64,000 nt of DNA from Bordetella sp. H567 (GCF_001704295.1 NZ_CP012334.1:4662084-4726083), one strand, 5' to 3'. Shown: positions 43,428 through 55,458, numbered from the stretch's first letter. The notes: generated by a model from the sequence alone, not told the origin. Numbers and translations: made by a program.

Positions 43428-44093
43428 ATGGAGACAATCAAAACGACCGAGCCGCCCGGGTCAACACCGCGCGGCGAAACGGTCTTCCGGCAGCTGCTGC
43501 AGGACATCTACATGGGGCGGTTCGAGCCGGGCGCCGTGGTCAACGAGCTGGAACTGGCCAAGCGCCTGAACATCAGCCGCGGTCCCGTGCGGGAAGCCGT
43601 GCAGCGCCTGCAGGGCATCGGCCTGATCACACGCAAGCCATTCATGAAGGCGCGCGTCATCAAGCTCGGCGTCGACACCATGATCGAGCTGTTCGAAGTC
43701 CGGGCGGCGCTGGAGGGCATGGCTTGCAAACTGGCCACCGAGCGCATGTCCGACCAGGAACTGGACAAACTGGAAAACGCCCTGCACGCCGAATCCTTCA
43801 AGGACCAGGACGCGCCATCGTCGCTGCCGCAATTCGATTTCCATGCCCGCGTCGCCCAGGGCAGCGGCAATCGCCGCCTGATCGAGGCGCTGAAGCAGGA
43901 CAACTACAGCCTGCTGCGGCTTTACCGCACCAGCGCCGCTTCCATCCAGCAGCGCAAGGCCACCGCCTTCGAGGAACACGCCCAAATCGTCATGGCCATG
44001 AAAAGCCGCAATGCCGCCCTGGCCGAGTCGCTGATGCGGTCCCACATCCAACGTGCTTCGCAGCACATGCAGCAGCAGCTTGAAGAGGTTTGA
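43428..44093 (+). CDS. GntR-family (FCD) transcriptional regulator
   Basis: A 221-residue FCD-type GntR regulator. Winged helix at ~20-80 (LLQDIYMGRFEPGAVVNELELAKRLNISRGPVREAVQRLQGIGLI); FCD domain with FEVRAALEGMACKLA, FDFHARVAQGSGNRRL and FEEHAQIVMAMKSRNAA. I prefer ATG 43428; ATG 43419 lies inside the predicted -10. Neither has a ribosome site, consistent with a leaderless message. It ends 4 bp before the lyase gene, so it is co-transcribed with the lyase-aconitase-Bug genes that it probably controls. Confidence 0.88.
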   Translation: METIKTTEPPGSTPRGETVFRQLLQDIYMGRFEPGAVVNELELAKRLNISRGPVREAVQRLQGIGLITRKPFMKARVIKLGVDTMIELFEVRAALEGMACKLATERMSDQELDKLENALHAESFKDQDAPSSLPQFDFHARVAQGSGNRRLIEALKQDNYSLLRLYRTSAASIQQRKATAFEEHAQIVMAMKSRNAALAESLMRSHIQRASQHMQQQLEEV

Positions 44094-44097
44094 AGAA

Positions 44098-44985
44098 ATG
44101 CCCGAGCACTCCCCCAAATTGAAAGACTTGATCAACGCGCCGGAAATCCTGATCACCCCCGGCGTCTACGACGGCTTCAGCGCCCGCATCGTCGAAAAAA
44201 TGGGTTTCAAGACGGCCACCATCTCGGGCGCCGGCATTTCGGAATCCCGCCTGGGCCTGCCGGACCGCGGCATCGTCGGCCTGGCGGACAACGTCGACAC
44301 CTGTTCCAACCTAGTCAACTGCACCCGCCTGCTGCTGCAGGCCGACGCGGACACGGGCTACGGCAACGAGGTCAACACCTACTACACCACGCGCGCCTTT
44401 GAAAAAGCCGGCGTCGCGGCCATCATGATCGAGGACCAGGTCTTCCCCAAACGCTGCGGCCACATGGCGGGCAAGGAAGTCATACCGGCCGAGGACATGG
44501 TGAAGAAGGTACGCGCCGCCGTTGCCGCCCGCCAGAACCCGGATTTCGTCATCAAGGCGCGCACGGACGCGGCCGGCCCGCTGGGGCTGGAGGAAGCCAT
44601 CCGGCGCCTGAACCTGTATGCCGAAGCCGGTGCGGACTGCCTGTTCGCCGATGCGCTGCGCAGCGAGAAGGACATCGAACGCGTGGTGCGCAACGTGCCC
44701 AAGCCCCTGTCCGTGAACATGGGGCTGGGCATCCGCGCACGGTCGACCACGCCGCTGATCTCGCCCGCGCGCCTGCAGGAGATCGGCGTGGCCCAGGTTT
44801 CCTATCCGCGCCTGCTCAGCGCCGCCTCCATCCGCGGCATGCTCAATGCCATGGCGGTGTTCAAGGAAGACCTGCTGGAAAAAGGCATCGTGGCCAACCG
44901 CGAGGACCTGCTCGTCAGCTTCGAGGAGATCTGCGAGCTGGTGGGCCTGGACGAAGTGGAACGCCTGGAAGCCAGCTTCCAGTAA
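44098..44985 (+). CDS. isocitrate lyase/PEP mutase superfamily enzyme
   Basis: A 295-residue TIM-barrel enzyme of the PrpB/DML/oxaloacetate decarboxylase branch. Landmarks: PGVYDGFSARIVEKMGFK, the metal-binding DADTGYGN, MIEDQVFPKRCGHMAGK (the KRCGH catalytic loop with Cys) and FVIKARTDA. Members cleave or decarboxylate 2-hydroxy-polycarboxylates such as methylisocitrate or dimethylmalate. The intact Cys-Gly-His loop favours C-C lyase activity. It sits between its GntR regulator (4 bp) and an aconitase-family gene (25 bp), which would supply the rearranged hydroxyacid. Confidence 0.9.
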   Translation: MPEHSPKLKDLINAPEILITPGVYDGFSARIVEKMGFKTATISGAGISESRLGLPDRGIVGLADNVDTCSNLVNCTRLLLQADADTGYGNEVNTYYTTRAFEKAGVAAIMIEDQVFPKRCGHMAGKEVIPAEDMVKKVRAAVAARQNPDFVIKARTDAAGPLGLEEAIRRLNLYAEAGADCLFADALRSEKDIERVVRNVPKPLSVNMGLGIRARSTTPLISPARLQEIGVAQVSYPRLLSAASIRGMLNAMAVFKEDLLEKGIVANREDLLVSFEEICELVGLDEVERLEASFQ

Positions 44986-45010
44986 CGCCGTCAGCTATCC
45001 CGGAGACATC

Positions 45011-47722
<2,712 letters not shown>

Positions 47723-47913
47723 GCCTGGGCGATGCAGCGCCGGGCTGGGCCCCGCCGGCGTACGCGGCGGCTTGCGGCTGGGGACGATGGCTTTCCCATG
47801 CCGTGCCCCTGTGGCCGGTGCGGCCCGCGGTCTCGGACGCATGCCGGATATACCTATAACCAACCAGGAGGACGGAACGACACGCGCATCCGCCGGCGTT
47901 CCAGGAGCACGAG

Positions 47914-48942
47914 ATGAACCACAAGCAAAATACCCACGACCACCCCTGCGCGCCGCGCATGCCGTCGCGCCGCAGCCTGATCCGCGGCCTGGCCGCCGCG
48001 CCGCTGGCCGCCCTGGCCGGCCGTGCCGCATGGGCCGAGGACTTCGCCGGCAAGCCGCTGCGCCTGGTGGTGCCGTTTCCCGCGGGCGGATCCTCCGACA
48101 CGCTGGGTCGGGTCGTCGCCAATGCGCTGTCGCAACAGCTCAAGCAATCGGTGATCGTGGAGAACCGCGGCGGCGCGGGCGGCAACATCGCCGCCGATTA
48201 TGTCGCCCGTGCGCCGGCCGATGGGCACACGCTGCTGATGGCGGGCCAGGCCATCATGGCGATCAACCAGACCTTGTATGGACACGTCAGCTACGACCCC
48301 GCCGCCTTTCCCTATATCGGGATGATGGGCGACAACGCCAACGTCCTGCTGGTGAACGAGCAAACCCTGCCGGTAAAAAGCGTGGCCGAGCTGATCGAAC
48401 GCGCCAAGGCCAAGCCGGGGGAGATCCCCTTCGGCTCCAACGGCATCGGCTCGCTCAGCCACCTGACCACGGAACTGCTGGCCAGTTCGGCCGGCGTGAA
48501 GTTCCTGCACGTGCCCTACCAGGGTGCTGCCCCGCTGGCCACCGACTTGCGCGCGGGCCGCATCGCCTTCTGCTTCACCGGTTCGACGCTGGCCGTGGCG
48601 CTGGCCAAGAGCGGGAGCCTGCGCCCTCTGGCCGTGACGACTTCCGTGCGGTTACCGCAGCTTCCCGACGTGCCCACGCTGGTGGAGGCCGGCTACCCGG
48701 CGCTGGACGCACCATCATGGTGGGCTGCCGTCACCACGCCCGGCACACCGCCCGCCACGGTGACGATGCTGCAAAACGCCTTCGCGGCCGCCACCAGCAC
48801 CGCCCAATACCAGGACGCCCTCAAGCAGCAAGCCACCCTGCCGCACCCGATGACGCCGGAGGCAGCCCAAGCCTTCCTGGCAACGGAACGCAAGAAGTGG
48901 GCGGCAGCGGTGAAGTCCAGCGGGGCGTCGGTGGCCTCGTAG
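47914..48942 (+). CDS. Bug/TctC-family periplasmic solute receptor
   Basis: A 342-residue Bug receptor. A twin-arginine-like signal (SRRSLIRGLAAAPLAALAGRAAWAED) precedes GKPLRLVVPFPAGGSSDTLGR, ENRGGAGGNIAADY and SYDPAAFPYIGMMG. GGAGCACGAG precedes the ATG. It is 191 bp downstream of the aconitase gene in the same orientation and most likely captures the polycarboxylate that the lyase/aconitase pair degrades. Confidence 0.92.
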   Translation: MNHKQNTHDHPCAPRMPSRRSLIRGLAAAPLAALAGRAAWAEDFAGKPLRLVVPFPAGGSSDTLGRVVANALSQQLKQSVIVENRGGAGGNIAADYVARAPADGHTLLMAGQAIMAINQTLYGHVSYDPAAFPYIGMMGDNANVLLVNEQTLPVKSVAELIERAKAKPGEIPFGSNGIGSLSHLTTELLASSAGVKFLHVPYQGAAPLATDLRAGRIAFCFTGSTLAVALAKSGSLRPLAVTTSVRLPQLPDVPTLVEAGYPALDAPSWWAAVTTPGTPPATVTMLQNAFAAATSTAQYQDALKQQATLPHPMTPEAAQAFLATERKKWAAAVKSSGASVAS

Positions 48943-49099
48943 GTGTCGCGCGCCATCGCGTTGCCGCCTTACAGGCGCAGTCTTCCATGAGTGAATCATC
49001 GGAGAACAGCGCGGCGAGCGACGCGGCCTGCACGCGCATGGCGTGGGAATCACCCTGGATGCGAACGGTGGCGCACAGTCCTGTGCGGCGCGGGGCGCG

Positions 49100-49786
49100 T
49101 CAGGTCTCGCTCCACTCCCGCAGCAGATTGTGATAGCAGCCCACCAGCTTGCTGCGCGCGCCGGCATCGGCCTGGGTCTGGTTCAGCCGCTGGATGGCAT
49201 TGTCCAGGTCGTACAGCAGGCTGCGCCGGGCATCTTCCCGGACCAGGCTCTGGACCCAGAAGAAACAGCCCAGGCGCGTGCCGCGCGTGATGGGCGTGAC
49301 CTGGTGCAGGCTGGTGGCGGGATACACGACCATATCGCCCGCGTCCAGCTTGACGCTGTGCATGCCGTACGTATCCTGCACCTGCAGTTCACCGCCCTCA
49401 TATTCCGAGGCGTCGCTCAGGAACAGCGTGATCGACACGTCGGTGCGCACCTTGCGGCCGCTGTGCGGATGGATGCGCACGCCGCCATCCACGTGCGCGC
49501 CGAAGGTCATGCCCGGGCCATAGCGGTTGATCATGGGCGGGTACGCCACATTGGGCAGCACCGCGCTGATGAACGCGGGATTTCGTTCCAGGGCGCCGAG
49601 CACGATGCCCTGTACATGTTGGGCGACTTCGGAACGCTCGTCGATCTGCTGGTTGAACTTGACGGCCGCGCCCTGGTAGCCCGCCGAGACCTTGCCATCG
49701 ACCCACGCGTCGCCAGCGTTGTCCAGCAGACCGCGTATGGCCTGCACCTGCTGGGCGTCAAGAACCTTCGGTATGGTGATCAGCAT
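49100..49786 (-). CDS. piuC: PKHD-type Fe(II)/2-oxoglutarate hydroxylase (PiuC/YbiX)
   Basis: A 228-residue PKHD-type dioxygenase. Iron ligands are in GAHVDGGVRIHP (HxD) and SLHQVTPITRG (distal His, with the 2-oxoglutarate Arg). The start MLITIPKVLDAQQVQAIR is characteristic of YbiX/PiuC. Members are encoded beside catecholate siderophore receptors and are iron-regulated; the substrate is not established. It follows the TonB-dependent receptor by 23 bp on the same strand. A longer open frame to 50356 exists only because of the antisense of the receptor gene. Confidence 0.93.
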   Translation of the reverse strand: MLITIPKVLDAQQVQAIRGLLDNAGDAWVDGKVSAGYQGAAVKFNQQIDERSEVAQHVQGIVLGALERNPAFISAVLPNVAYPPMINRYGPGMTFGAHVDGGVRIHPHSGRKVRTDVSITLFLSDASEYEGGELQVQDTYGMHSVKLDAGDMVVYPATSLHQVTPITRGTRLGCFFWVQSLVREDARRSLLYDLDNAIQRLNQTQADAGARSKLVGCYHNLLREWSET

Positions 49787-49809
49787 GGGCCATCCGGCGG
49801 CGTGCCGGC

Positions 49810-52014
49810 CTATTGGATGTGATACGTGAAGGTGAGCATGGCGGTGCGGCCGGACCCCGGCACCGCGCGGCCGCCGTCCGACGGGATCAGCGCATCGTAG
49901 TACCGCTTGTCGAAGATATTGAACAGGTTCAGGCGGACGTCGTACTTGGGCTGGTGCCAGGCCACGGTGCCGTCCCAGCGCGTGTAGCCGCCGACCTGCA
50001 CCGCGTCGGTGTTGGCCGCATAGCGCGACGAGGTATACACCGCCCCGCCGCCGACTTCCCAGTCCTGCAGGAATTGATACGTCGTCCAGAAATTGAAGGT
50101 ATTCCGCGGTGTGTTGGCGGGGGTGTTGCCCTTGGTGCCGTCCGCGGCCTCGGTGATCTCGGCATCCAGGTAGGTGTAGGCCGCGTAGACCTGCCACTGC
50201 CGGGTCACATGGCCGGACGCGCCCGCGCGCACGCCGTTCACGCGCACCGTGCCGTCCAGTTCGTAGACCCCCGGGCTGATCTGTGTGCGCGCGTTTTCCT
50301 TCTTGATCTGGAAGATGGCCGAATTCAGCGAAAGGTTGCCGTCCAGCAGGTCCCACTTGCCACCCAATTCATACGACTTGTTCGTCTCCGGCTCCAGGTT
50401 GTCCTGCCCGACCGTTCCCGTCATTTGTTCCAGCGAAGGGTTGAACGACGTGCCATAGGAGACGTAGTAGGACTGCCAATCGGTGGGCTGCCAGATGGCG
50501 CCGGCACGCACGCTGGTGTAATGGACCGTCTGGTCCGCGTTCGCGGGCGTGGTGCTGCGCGGCATGGAATTGGTGACGGTCGCTTCATAGCGGTCCCAGC
50601 GCAGGCCGCCGACCAGCTTGAACTGCTTGGTCAGCTCGATGGAGTCGTTCGCATAGATGCCGACCGTGTTGGCGGAGCCGGTCGCGAAATTCCCCGGCAC
50701 CTGGGGCAGATCCGCCGACGTATGTTGCGGATCGACCATCTGCGTGCACCCGACGAAACCACTGTTCAGCGTGAAGCCGCCGCAGTTGCCGGTGCGCGCA
50801 TAAGCCTGGTTGCTGTAGTGGTCATGCCCGATCTCGAGACCGGTCAACAGGTTGTGCTTTACCGAGCCCGTCGCGAACTTGGTGGTCAGTTCGGTCTGGT
50901 TGAAGATGGACTCGTCATGGATGATCCGGTCATGGCTTTGCTGCAGTATCCATAGATTGTCCAGCGGCAGGTTCGTGACGTTGCCCGTGGGCAGCGCCTG
51001 GAAGCCCGTGGGTCCCAGCGTGCCCACCGCCTGCGGCGCGGTTTCGCGGGCATCGGTGCGTACGTTGTTGTATTGCGTCTGGTTGCGCAGCACCACATCC
51101 GGCGTGAACTTGTGCTGGATCGATGCATTCAGCATCGCGATGTCCTGGATCGTTCGGTCGTCGTGGAAACCGTACGCCGTGTTGCGGCTCACGCCGGCGG
51201 GATGGCCATTGACCGACTGCACGCCGTAATCCGCCATGTCGTCGTTATGCTGCAGCAAGGCCGACAAGGTGACTTCGGTCGGCGTACCGATGCCGAACTT
51301 GAACGACGGCGCGGCGCCGAAGTCCTTCACATGGGACTGGTCGCGCGTCGTGGCGTCGCCGTTCTGGGCCATGCCGTTGAAGCGGAATGCCGACGTCTCC
51401 GACAGCTGCATATTGGTATCGACCGTCGAGCGCACCAGTCCATTGGTCGTGACCGATCCGCTGACGTCCGTGAAGTCGGCCCGCTTGGGCTTCTTGCTGA
51501 CCTGATTGATGATGCCGCCCGTGGAGCCGCGTCCGAACAGCATGGAAGACGGACCCATCAGCACTTCCACTTCCTCCAGGTCGAAGGTATCGCGGTAGTA
51601 CTGGCCGCGATCGCGGAAACCGTCCAGGTAGATATCGGTGCGCGCCGAAAAGCCGTTCAGGTTGATGTTGTTGCCGATCGTGCCGCCTTCGGCCGCGCCC
51701 AGCGTAATGCCGGCCACGTTGCGCAGCGCGTCCTGCAGCGAGTTCGCGCCCTGCGACTGCATCAGCGCCTTGTTCACCACCGTCACGGATTGCGGCACGT
51801 CATGAAGATCAATGCCCAGGCGAGGCAGCGATGACTGCGTCGCGTTGAAATCATCCGACGGCGCGTCGCCATTGACCTGCACGGTGTCCAGCGTGGTGGT
51901 CGGCGCGGCGCCGGGCGCGGCGGTCCCGGATGCCGCCACTGGCTGGGCCAGCACCGGAACGGGGGAGGCGAACACGGCCAGGACGGCGGCGGCAATCGGG
52001 GTCAGCTGCTTCAT
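49810..52014 (-). CDS. TonB-dependent siderophore receptor (Fiu/PiuA-like)
   Basis: A 734-residue outer-membrane receptor. A signal peptide is cleaved near VLAQP. A TonB-box-like LDTVQVNG follows. The plug domain spans DVPQSVTVVNKALMQ to GPSSMLFGRGSTGGIINQVSKKPK, the beta-barrel fills the rest, and the C-terminus is GSGRTAMLTFTYHIQ. With the PiuC-type partner it most likely imports ferric catecholates. The 222 bp upstream contain an AT-rich stretch around 52095-52125 (GAATGCTAACCATTCC, TTTCATTAGC) that could be a degenerate Fur site, but I cannot confirm that by eye. Confidence 0.93.
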   Translation of the reverse strand: MKQLTPIAAAVLAVFASPVPVLAQPVAASGTAAPGAAPTTTLDTVQVNGDAPSDDFNATQSSLPRLGIDLHDVPQSVTVVNKALMQSQGANSLQDALRNVAGITLGAAEGGTIGNNINLNGFSARTDIYLDGFRDRGQYYRDTFDLEEVEVLMGPSSMLFGRGSTGGIINQVSKKPKRADFTDVSGSVTTNGLVRSTVDTNMQLSETSAFRFNGMAQNGDATTRDQSHVKDFGAAPSFKFGIGTPTEVTLSALLQHNDDMADYGVQSVNGHPAGVSRNTAYGFHDDRTIQDIAMLNASIQHKFTPDVVLRNQTQYNNVRTDARETAPQAVGTLGPTGFQALPTGNVTNLPLDNLWILQQSHDRIIHDESIFNQTELTTKFATGSVKHNLLTGLEIGHDHYSNQAYARTGNCGGFTLNSGFVGCTQMVDPQHTSADLPQVPGNFATGSANTVGIYANDSIELTKQFKLVGGLRWDRYEATVTNSMPRSTTPANADQTVHYTSVRAGAIWQPTDWQSYYVSYGTSFNPSLEQMTGTVGQDNLEPETNKSYELGGKWDLLDGNLSLNSAIFQIKKENARTQISPGVYELDGTVRVNGVRAGASGHVTRQWQVYAAYTYLDAEITEAADGTKGNTPANTPRNTFNFWTTYQFLQDWEVGGGAVYTSSRYAANTDAVQVGGYTRWDGTVAWHQPKYDVRLNLFNIFDKRYYDALIPSDGGRAVPGSGRTAMLTFTYHIQ

Positions 52015-52236
52015 GGAAAGGAATAGTCTTGGGCGGCGGCCAGGAAACCGGGCATCGTGACCCCGGCGTTGAACTATTGTTGAGAAGGCCGCGAATGCTA
52101 ACCATTCCTAATTTCATTAGCAAAAGCTTTTTCAAATCTGTCGAAAAGCTTTCTTTTTCCTGTCTCTAACCTGAATTAACGGGATTGCGCCGCGTTTGCC
52201 GTGTGGTCCGCCGCATTGCCCGGCCGCCGCGCCTCG

Positions 52237-53250
52237 CTATTGCTCGACCATATGCGACTCGTGCACGACCTTGGCCATGCGCTGATAGTCCTGCGCCATG
52301 TAGCGCGCCATTTCTTCGGGGCCCATGAACATGGGATCGATGCCTTGGTCGGCGAAGCGCTTTAGCGTGGCGGGGTCTTGCAACAGCGCCCGCAATTGGG
52401 TGGAGACCTTGTCCACCACCGCATCGGGCACGCCCTTGGGCGCCACCAGGCCTATCCACGATGCATAGTCATAGCCTGGCACGCCGGCCTCCGCCACGGT
52501 GGGCAGCTCCGGCAACAGCGGCGTGCGCTGTGCGCCGGCCACGGCAATCGCCCGCAGCTTGCCGGACTTGGTCAAGGGCAACACGGTACCCACCGCGCAG
52601 AACATGGCGTCGACCTCGCCCGCGGCCAGCCCGACGGCGGCCTGGCTGGCGCCCTTGTACGGGATGTGCCGCATCTGTAGCCCTGCCGCGGATTCGAACA
52701 TCGCCATGGCGATATGCTGCGGGCTGCCGACCCCGCCGGTGGAATAGGTGACCTTGCCGGGATGCGCCTTCACGTAGGCGATCAGTTCCTTCACATCGTG
52801 CACCGGCAGGTTCGGATTGACCAGCAACAAGGTCGGCAGCACGGCCACCATTCCGATGGGCCGGAAGCTTGCGACCGGGTCATAGGGCACTTTGCGCACG
52901 TTCGGCAGGACGCCCAGGATGGTGTTGTTGCAGCCGCACAGCGTGTAGCCGTCGGGCGCGGCACGCGCGACACGGTCGGCGCCGATCGCGCCCGATGCCC
53001 CCGTCTGGTTGTCCACGATCATGGACTGGCCCAGCGACTCGGACAATCGGTCGGTCACCACGCGGATCGCGACGTCCGCGGCGCTGCCGGCCGCCAGGGG
53101 CGTCACCACGGTCACCGCATGGGTGGGCCAGCCCTGCGCATCGGCGGACCGGGCGCCCAGCGCCAGCGCCGCGGCCAGCATGGCCGCGGCGGCATTGCGT
53201 GCCGCCCTATGCCGTCCTCCCAAGCGCATCCTGGTTTCGCATGTCTGCAT
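52237..53250 (-). CDS. Bug/TctC-family periplasmic solute receptor
   Basis: A 337-residue Bug receptor: signal sequence ending near GARSADAQG, then WPTHAVTVVTPLAAGSAADVAIR, DNQTGASGAIGADR and VPYDPVASFRPIGMV. The usual Glu of the ENRxGA motif is Asp. AAGAGGAGCCAACA supports ATG 53250. It lies 212 bp downstream of a LysR gene on the same strand and has no enzyme gene in its own unit, so it is the least informative of the seven receptors. Confidence 0.9.
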   Translation of the reverse strand: MQTCETRMRLGGRHRAARNAAAAMLAAALALGARSADAQGWPTHAVTVVTPLAAGSAADVAIRVVTDRLSESLGQSMIVDNQTGASGAIGADRVARAAPDGYTLCGCNNTILGVLPNVRKVPYDPVASFRPIGMVAVLPTLLLVNPNLPVHDVKELIAYVKAHPGKVTYSTGGVGSPQHIAMAMFESAAGLQMRHIPYKGASQAAVGLAAGEVDAMFCAVGTVLPLTKSGKLRAIAVAGAQRTPLLPELPTVAEAGVPGYDYASWIGLVAPKGVPDAVVDKVSTQLRALLQDPATLKRFADQGIDPMFMGPEEMARYMAQDYQRMAKVVHESHMVEQ

Positions 53251-53429
53251 TGTTGGCTCCTCTTGGTGTTGTTATGCGGGCGCGCTGTCGGCCGCGTGCA
53301 AGCAACTCTAGTGAGCGGCCCAAGCCCTTGTCCAATACGATTTATTCGCCAACCCATGCCGGTTCGCTATGGCGGGCGCGCTGGATGATGAGCCCTCCTG
53401 TCGCTGCGCGACCGCCTCCCCGAGGGAGG

Positions 53430-53464
53430 GAGCGCGCCCTTCGGGCGGCCGCGCGGGCGCGCTC
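53430..53464. terminator. GC-rich hairpin at the LysR 3' end
   Basis: Perfect 10-bp arms GAGCGCGCCC and GGGCGCGCTC enclose a second small hairpin, CGCCCTTCGGGCG. The structure overlaps the LysR stop codon. No T-run follows, so it may be a terminator or merely a stabilising structure. Confidence 0.35.
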
Positions 53465-54350
53465 AGGCCTCGAATAATCCCCGCTCCTCGGCGAATCGAC
53501 GGATCAGGTGATCCACCACCGCGCCGACCGCGAGGTTCTTGCGGTCCTGCCGGCGCGTCAGTATCCAGATCTCGCGTGGCGGCATGACCGGGCCCAGCCG
53601 GCACAGGCGCAGCGCCGGTTCGCGGCGGCCGATGTAGTGCGGCAGCATCGCCAGCCCCACGCCCGTGCGGGCCGCGATGGCTTGCGCCACCTGGTTGTTG
53701 GCGCGGAAGGCCACGCGCGCACCGGGGTACGCGCGTGCCAACCAGGCGGCATCGGGCAGATAGGCGTTGCTCTCGTCGAAGCCCACGAACACCGGCGCCG
53801 CGCCGTCCTCCACCTGCCGGCAGACTTCCGGCGTGCCGTAGTAGCCGTAGGCCATCGCCCCCAACTGCCTGGCGAGGAAATCGCCATCCTTGGGCCGGTC
53901 CAGGCGGATGGCGATATCCGCCTCATGCCGCTCCAGGCTGACGGCGCGCAGGTCGGTGCCCAGGTCTATGTCCAGGCCGGGATACAGGGTGGGCAGCGCC
54001 GCCAGTTGGGCAATCAGGAATCCCATCGACAAGGCCGGCGACGCATTGACACGGACCAGTCCCTTGGGCGCTTCGTCCGCGCCGCCCCGCCGCAGCGTCT
54101 GCACCGAGGATTCCATGTCGCCGGCGGCCGCCAGCGCGCGCGTCCCCGCACTGGTCAGGACGTAGCCCTCCGGCCTGCGCTCCACGAGCTTTTCGCCCAG
54201 CGTGGCCTCCAGCGACTGGATGCGCCGCGCGATGGTGGCATGGTTTACCGCCAGCGCGCGCGCCGCCGCCGACAGGCTGCCGTGACGTCCCAGCGCAAGA
54301 AAGACGCGGACATCCTCCCAATCGACCTCTGTGCGTTTTTTCCCAGCCAT
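53463..54350 (-). CDS. LysR-family transcriptional regulator
   Basis: A 295-residue LysR protein. The winged helix is DVRVFLALGRHGSLSAAARALAVNHATIARRIQSLE (residues ~10-45), as in the subgroup that begins DWDDLRYFLAVAR. The effector domain has VRVNASPALSMGFLIAQL and MLPHYIGRREPALRLC. It is divergent from the SDR/tautomerase pair (93 bp between starts), which are its likely targets, and lies upstream of the Bug gene. Confidence 0.88.
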   Translation of the reverse strand: MAGKKRTEVDWEDVRVFLALGRHGSLSAAARALAVNHATIARRIQSLEATLGEKLVERRPEGYVLTSAGTRALAAAGDMESSVQTLRRGGADEAPKGLVRVNASPALSMGFLIAQLAALPTLYPGLDIDLGTDLRAVSLERHEADIAIRLDRPKDGDFLARQLGAMAYGYYGTPEVCRQVEDGAAPVFVGFDESNAYLPDAAWLARAYPGARVAFRANNQVAQAIAARTGVGLAMLPHYIGRREPALRLCRLGPVMPPREIWILTRRQDRKNLAVGAVVDHLIRRFAEERGLFEA

Positions 54351-54442
54351 TGAGCGCGAATAGCGAATTCCGCGAAAACGGACCCAAGCTTAGGCTACGT
54401 CCCATGCGAAATCAATTCGCGCCACCATCATCCGAGGACATC

Positions 54443-55156
54443 ATGGACACCCAGCAAAAAGTCGCCATCATCACCGGTGCGTCGCAAGGCATCGGCGCCG
54501 GCATCGTGCAAGCCTATCGCGAGCAGGGCTATGCCGTCGTGGCCAATTCGCGCACCATCAAGACGGGGACCGATGAGGGAATCGTCGCCATTCCCGGAAA
54601 CATCGGCGACCGCGCGGTAGCGCGGCAGGTAGCGGCAGCCGCGATCGAACGTTACGGCCGCATCGACACGCTGATCAACAACGCCGGCATTTTCGTCAGC
54701 AAGCCCTTCACGGACTACACGGCCGAGGATTACGACAACGCGATCGGCGTGAACCTGGGCGGTTTTTTCCACATCACGCAGTTCGCCCTGGCGCAGATGC
54801 TGAAGCAGAGCCGCGGCCATATCGTGCAGATCACGACCACGCTGGTCGAACAGCCGCTGGCCAATGTGCCGGCCGGCCTGGCCAGCCTGACCAAGGGCGG
54901 ACTGGCGGCCGTGACGCGCGGGCTGGCCATTGAATACGCCAGGCAAGGCATACGCGTGAACGCCGTCGCGCCCGGCATCATCAAGACGCCCATGCATGCG
55001 CCGGAAACGCACGCCTTCCTGGACGGTCTGCATCCCGTCGGCCGCATGGGCGATATCCAGGACATCGTCGATGCCGTTCTATATCTGGAGCGGGCCGGCT
55101 TCGTGACCGGCGAAACGATCAACGTGGACGGCGGCCAGCACGCCGGCCGCTGGTAA
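54443..55156 (+). CDS. SDR-family oxidoreductase without the canonical Tyr
   Basis: A 237-residue SDR with TGASQGIGAGIVQAY and NNAG. The active-site region reads ITTTLVEQPLANVPAGLASLTKGG: four residues before the Lys there is Ala instead of Tyr. This LASLTKGGL form recurs in related beta- and alphaproteobacterial proteins as far as I recall, so it is a subfamily feature, not a sequencing error. ATG 54443 follows CCGAGGACATC. It is followed 55 bp later by a tautomerase gene and is divergent from a LysR gene. Confidence 0.85.
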   Translation: MDTQQKVAIITGASQGIGAGIVQAYREQGYAVVANSRTIKTGTDEGIVAIPGNIGDRAVARQVAAAAIERYGRIDTLINNAGIFVSKPFTDYTAEDYDNAIGVNLGGFFHITQFALAQMLKQSRGHIVQITTTLVEQPLANVPAGLASLTKGGLAAVTRGLAIEYARQGIRVNAVAPGIIKTPMHAPETHAFLDGLHPVGRMGDIQDIVDAVLYLERAGFVTGETINVDGGQHAGRW

Positions 55157-55211
55157 GCCAGCGCATCGATGCAGCCCCGGCACGGGCCGGGGCACACACC
55201 AGGAGCCAGCC

Positions 55212-55451
55212 ATGCCCTACGTAAACATCAAGGTGACGCGCGAAGGCACCGCGCCGGGCGCGACAGCCACGACGGCGGAACAAAAGGCAGCCCTCATCAA
55301 GGGCGTCAGCGAGCTATTGCTGGACATCATGGGCAAGCCCTTGAACAGCACCTTCGTCGTGATCGAGGAAGTCGACATGGAGAACTGGGGGATCGGCGGC
55401 GTGCCGACGCCCGAGTACCGCAAGCGCATGCTGGGAATCACTCCCCCTTGA
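55212..55451 (+). CDS. 4-oxalocrotonate tautomerase family protein
   Basis: A 79-residue tautomerase-superfamily protein starting MPYVNIKVTREG; Pro follows Met and becomes the catalytic N-terminal base after Met removal. The length and the EQKAALIKGVSELLLDIMGKPL helix fit small 4-OT relatives. It would interconvert keto and enol forms of an unsaturated acid. CCAGGAGCCAGC precedes the ATG. It is probably co-transcribed with the SDR upstream. Confidence 0.9.
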   Translation: MPYVNIKVTREGTAPGATATTAEQKAALIKGVSELLLDIMGKPLNSTFVVIEEVDMENWGIGGVPTPEYRKRMLGITPP

Positions 55452-55458
55452 TGCCCCC

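Noticed and set aside
49787-50356. N-terminal extension of the Fe2OG hydroxylase to 418 residues
   Set aside because: The extension is antisense/out-of-frame to the TonB receptor 3' end; the family start is clearly at 49786.
52090-52130. Fur box upstream of the TonB receptor
   Set aside because: The AT-rich stretch matches one half-site roughly but the second half poorly; mentioned only within the receptor entry.
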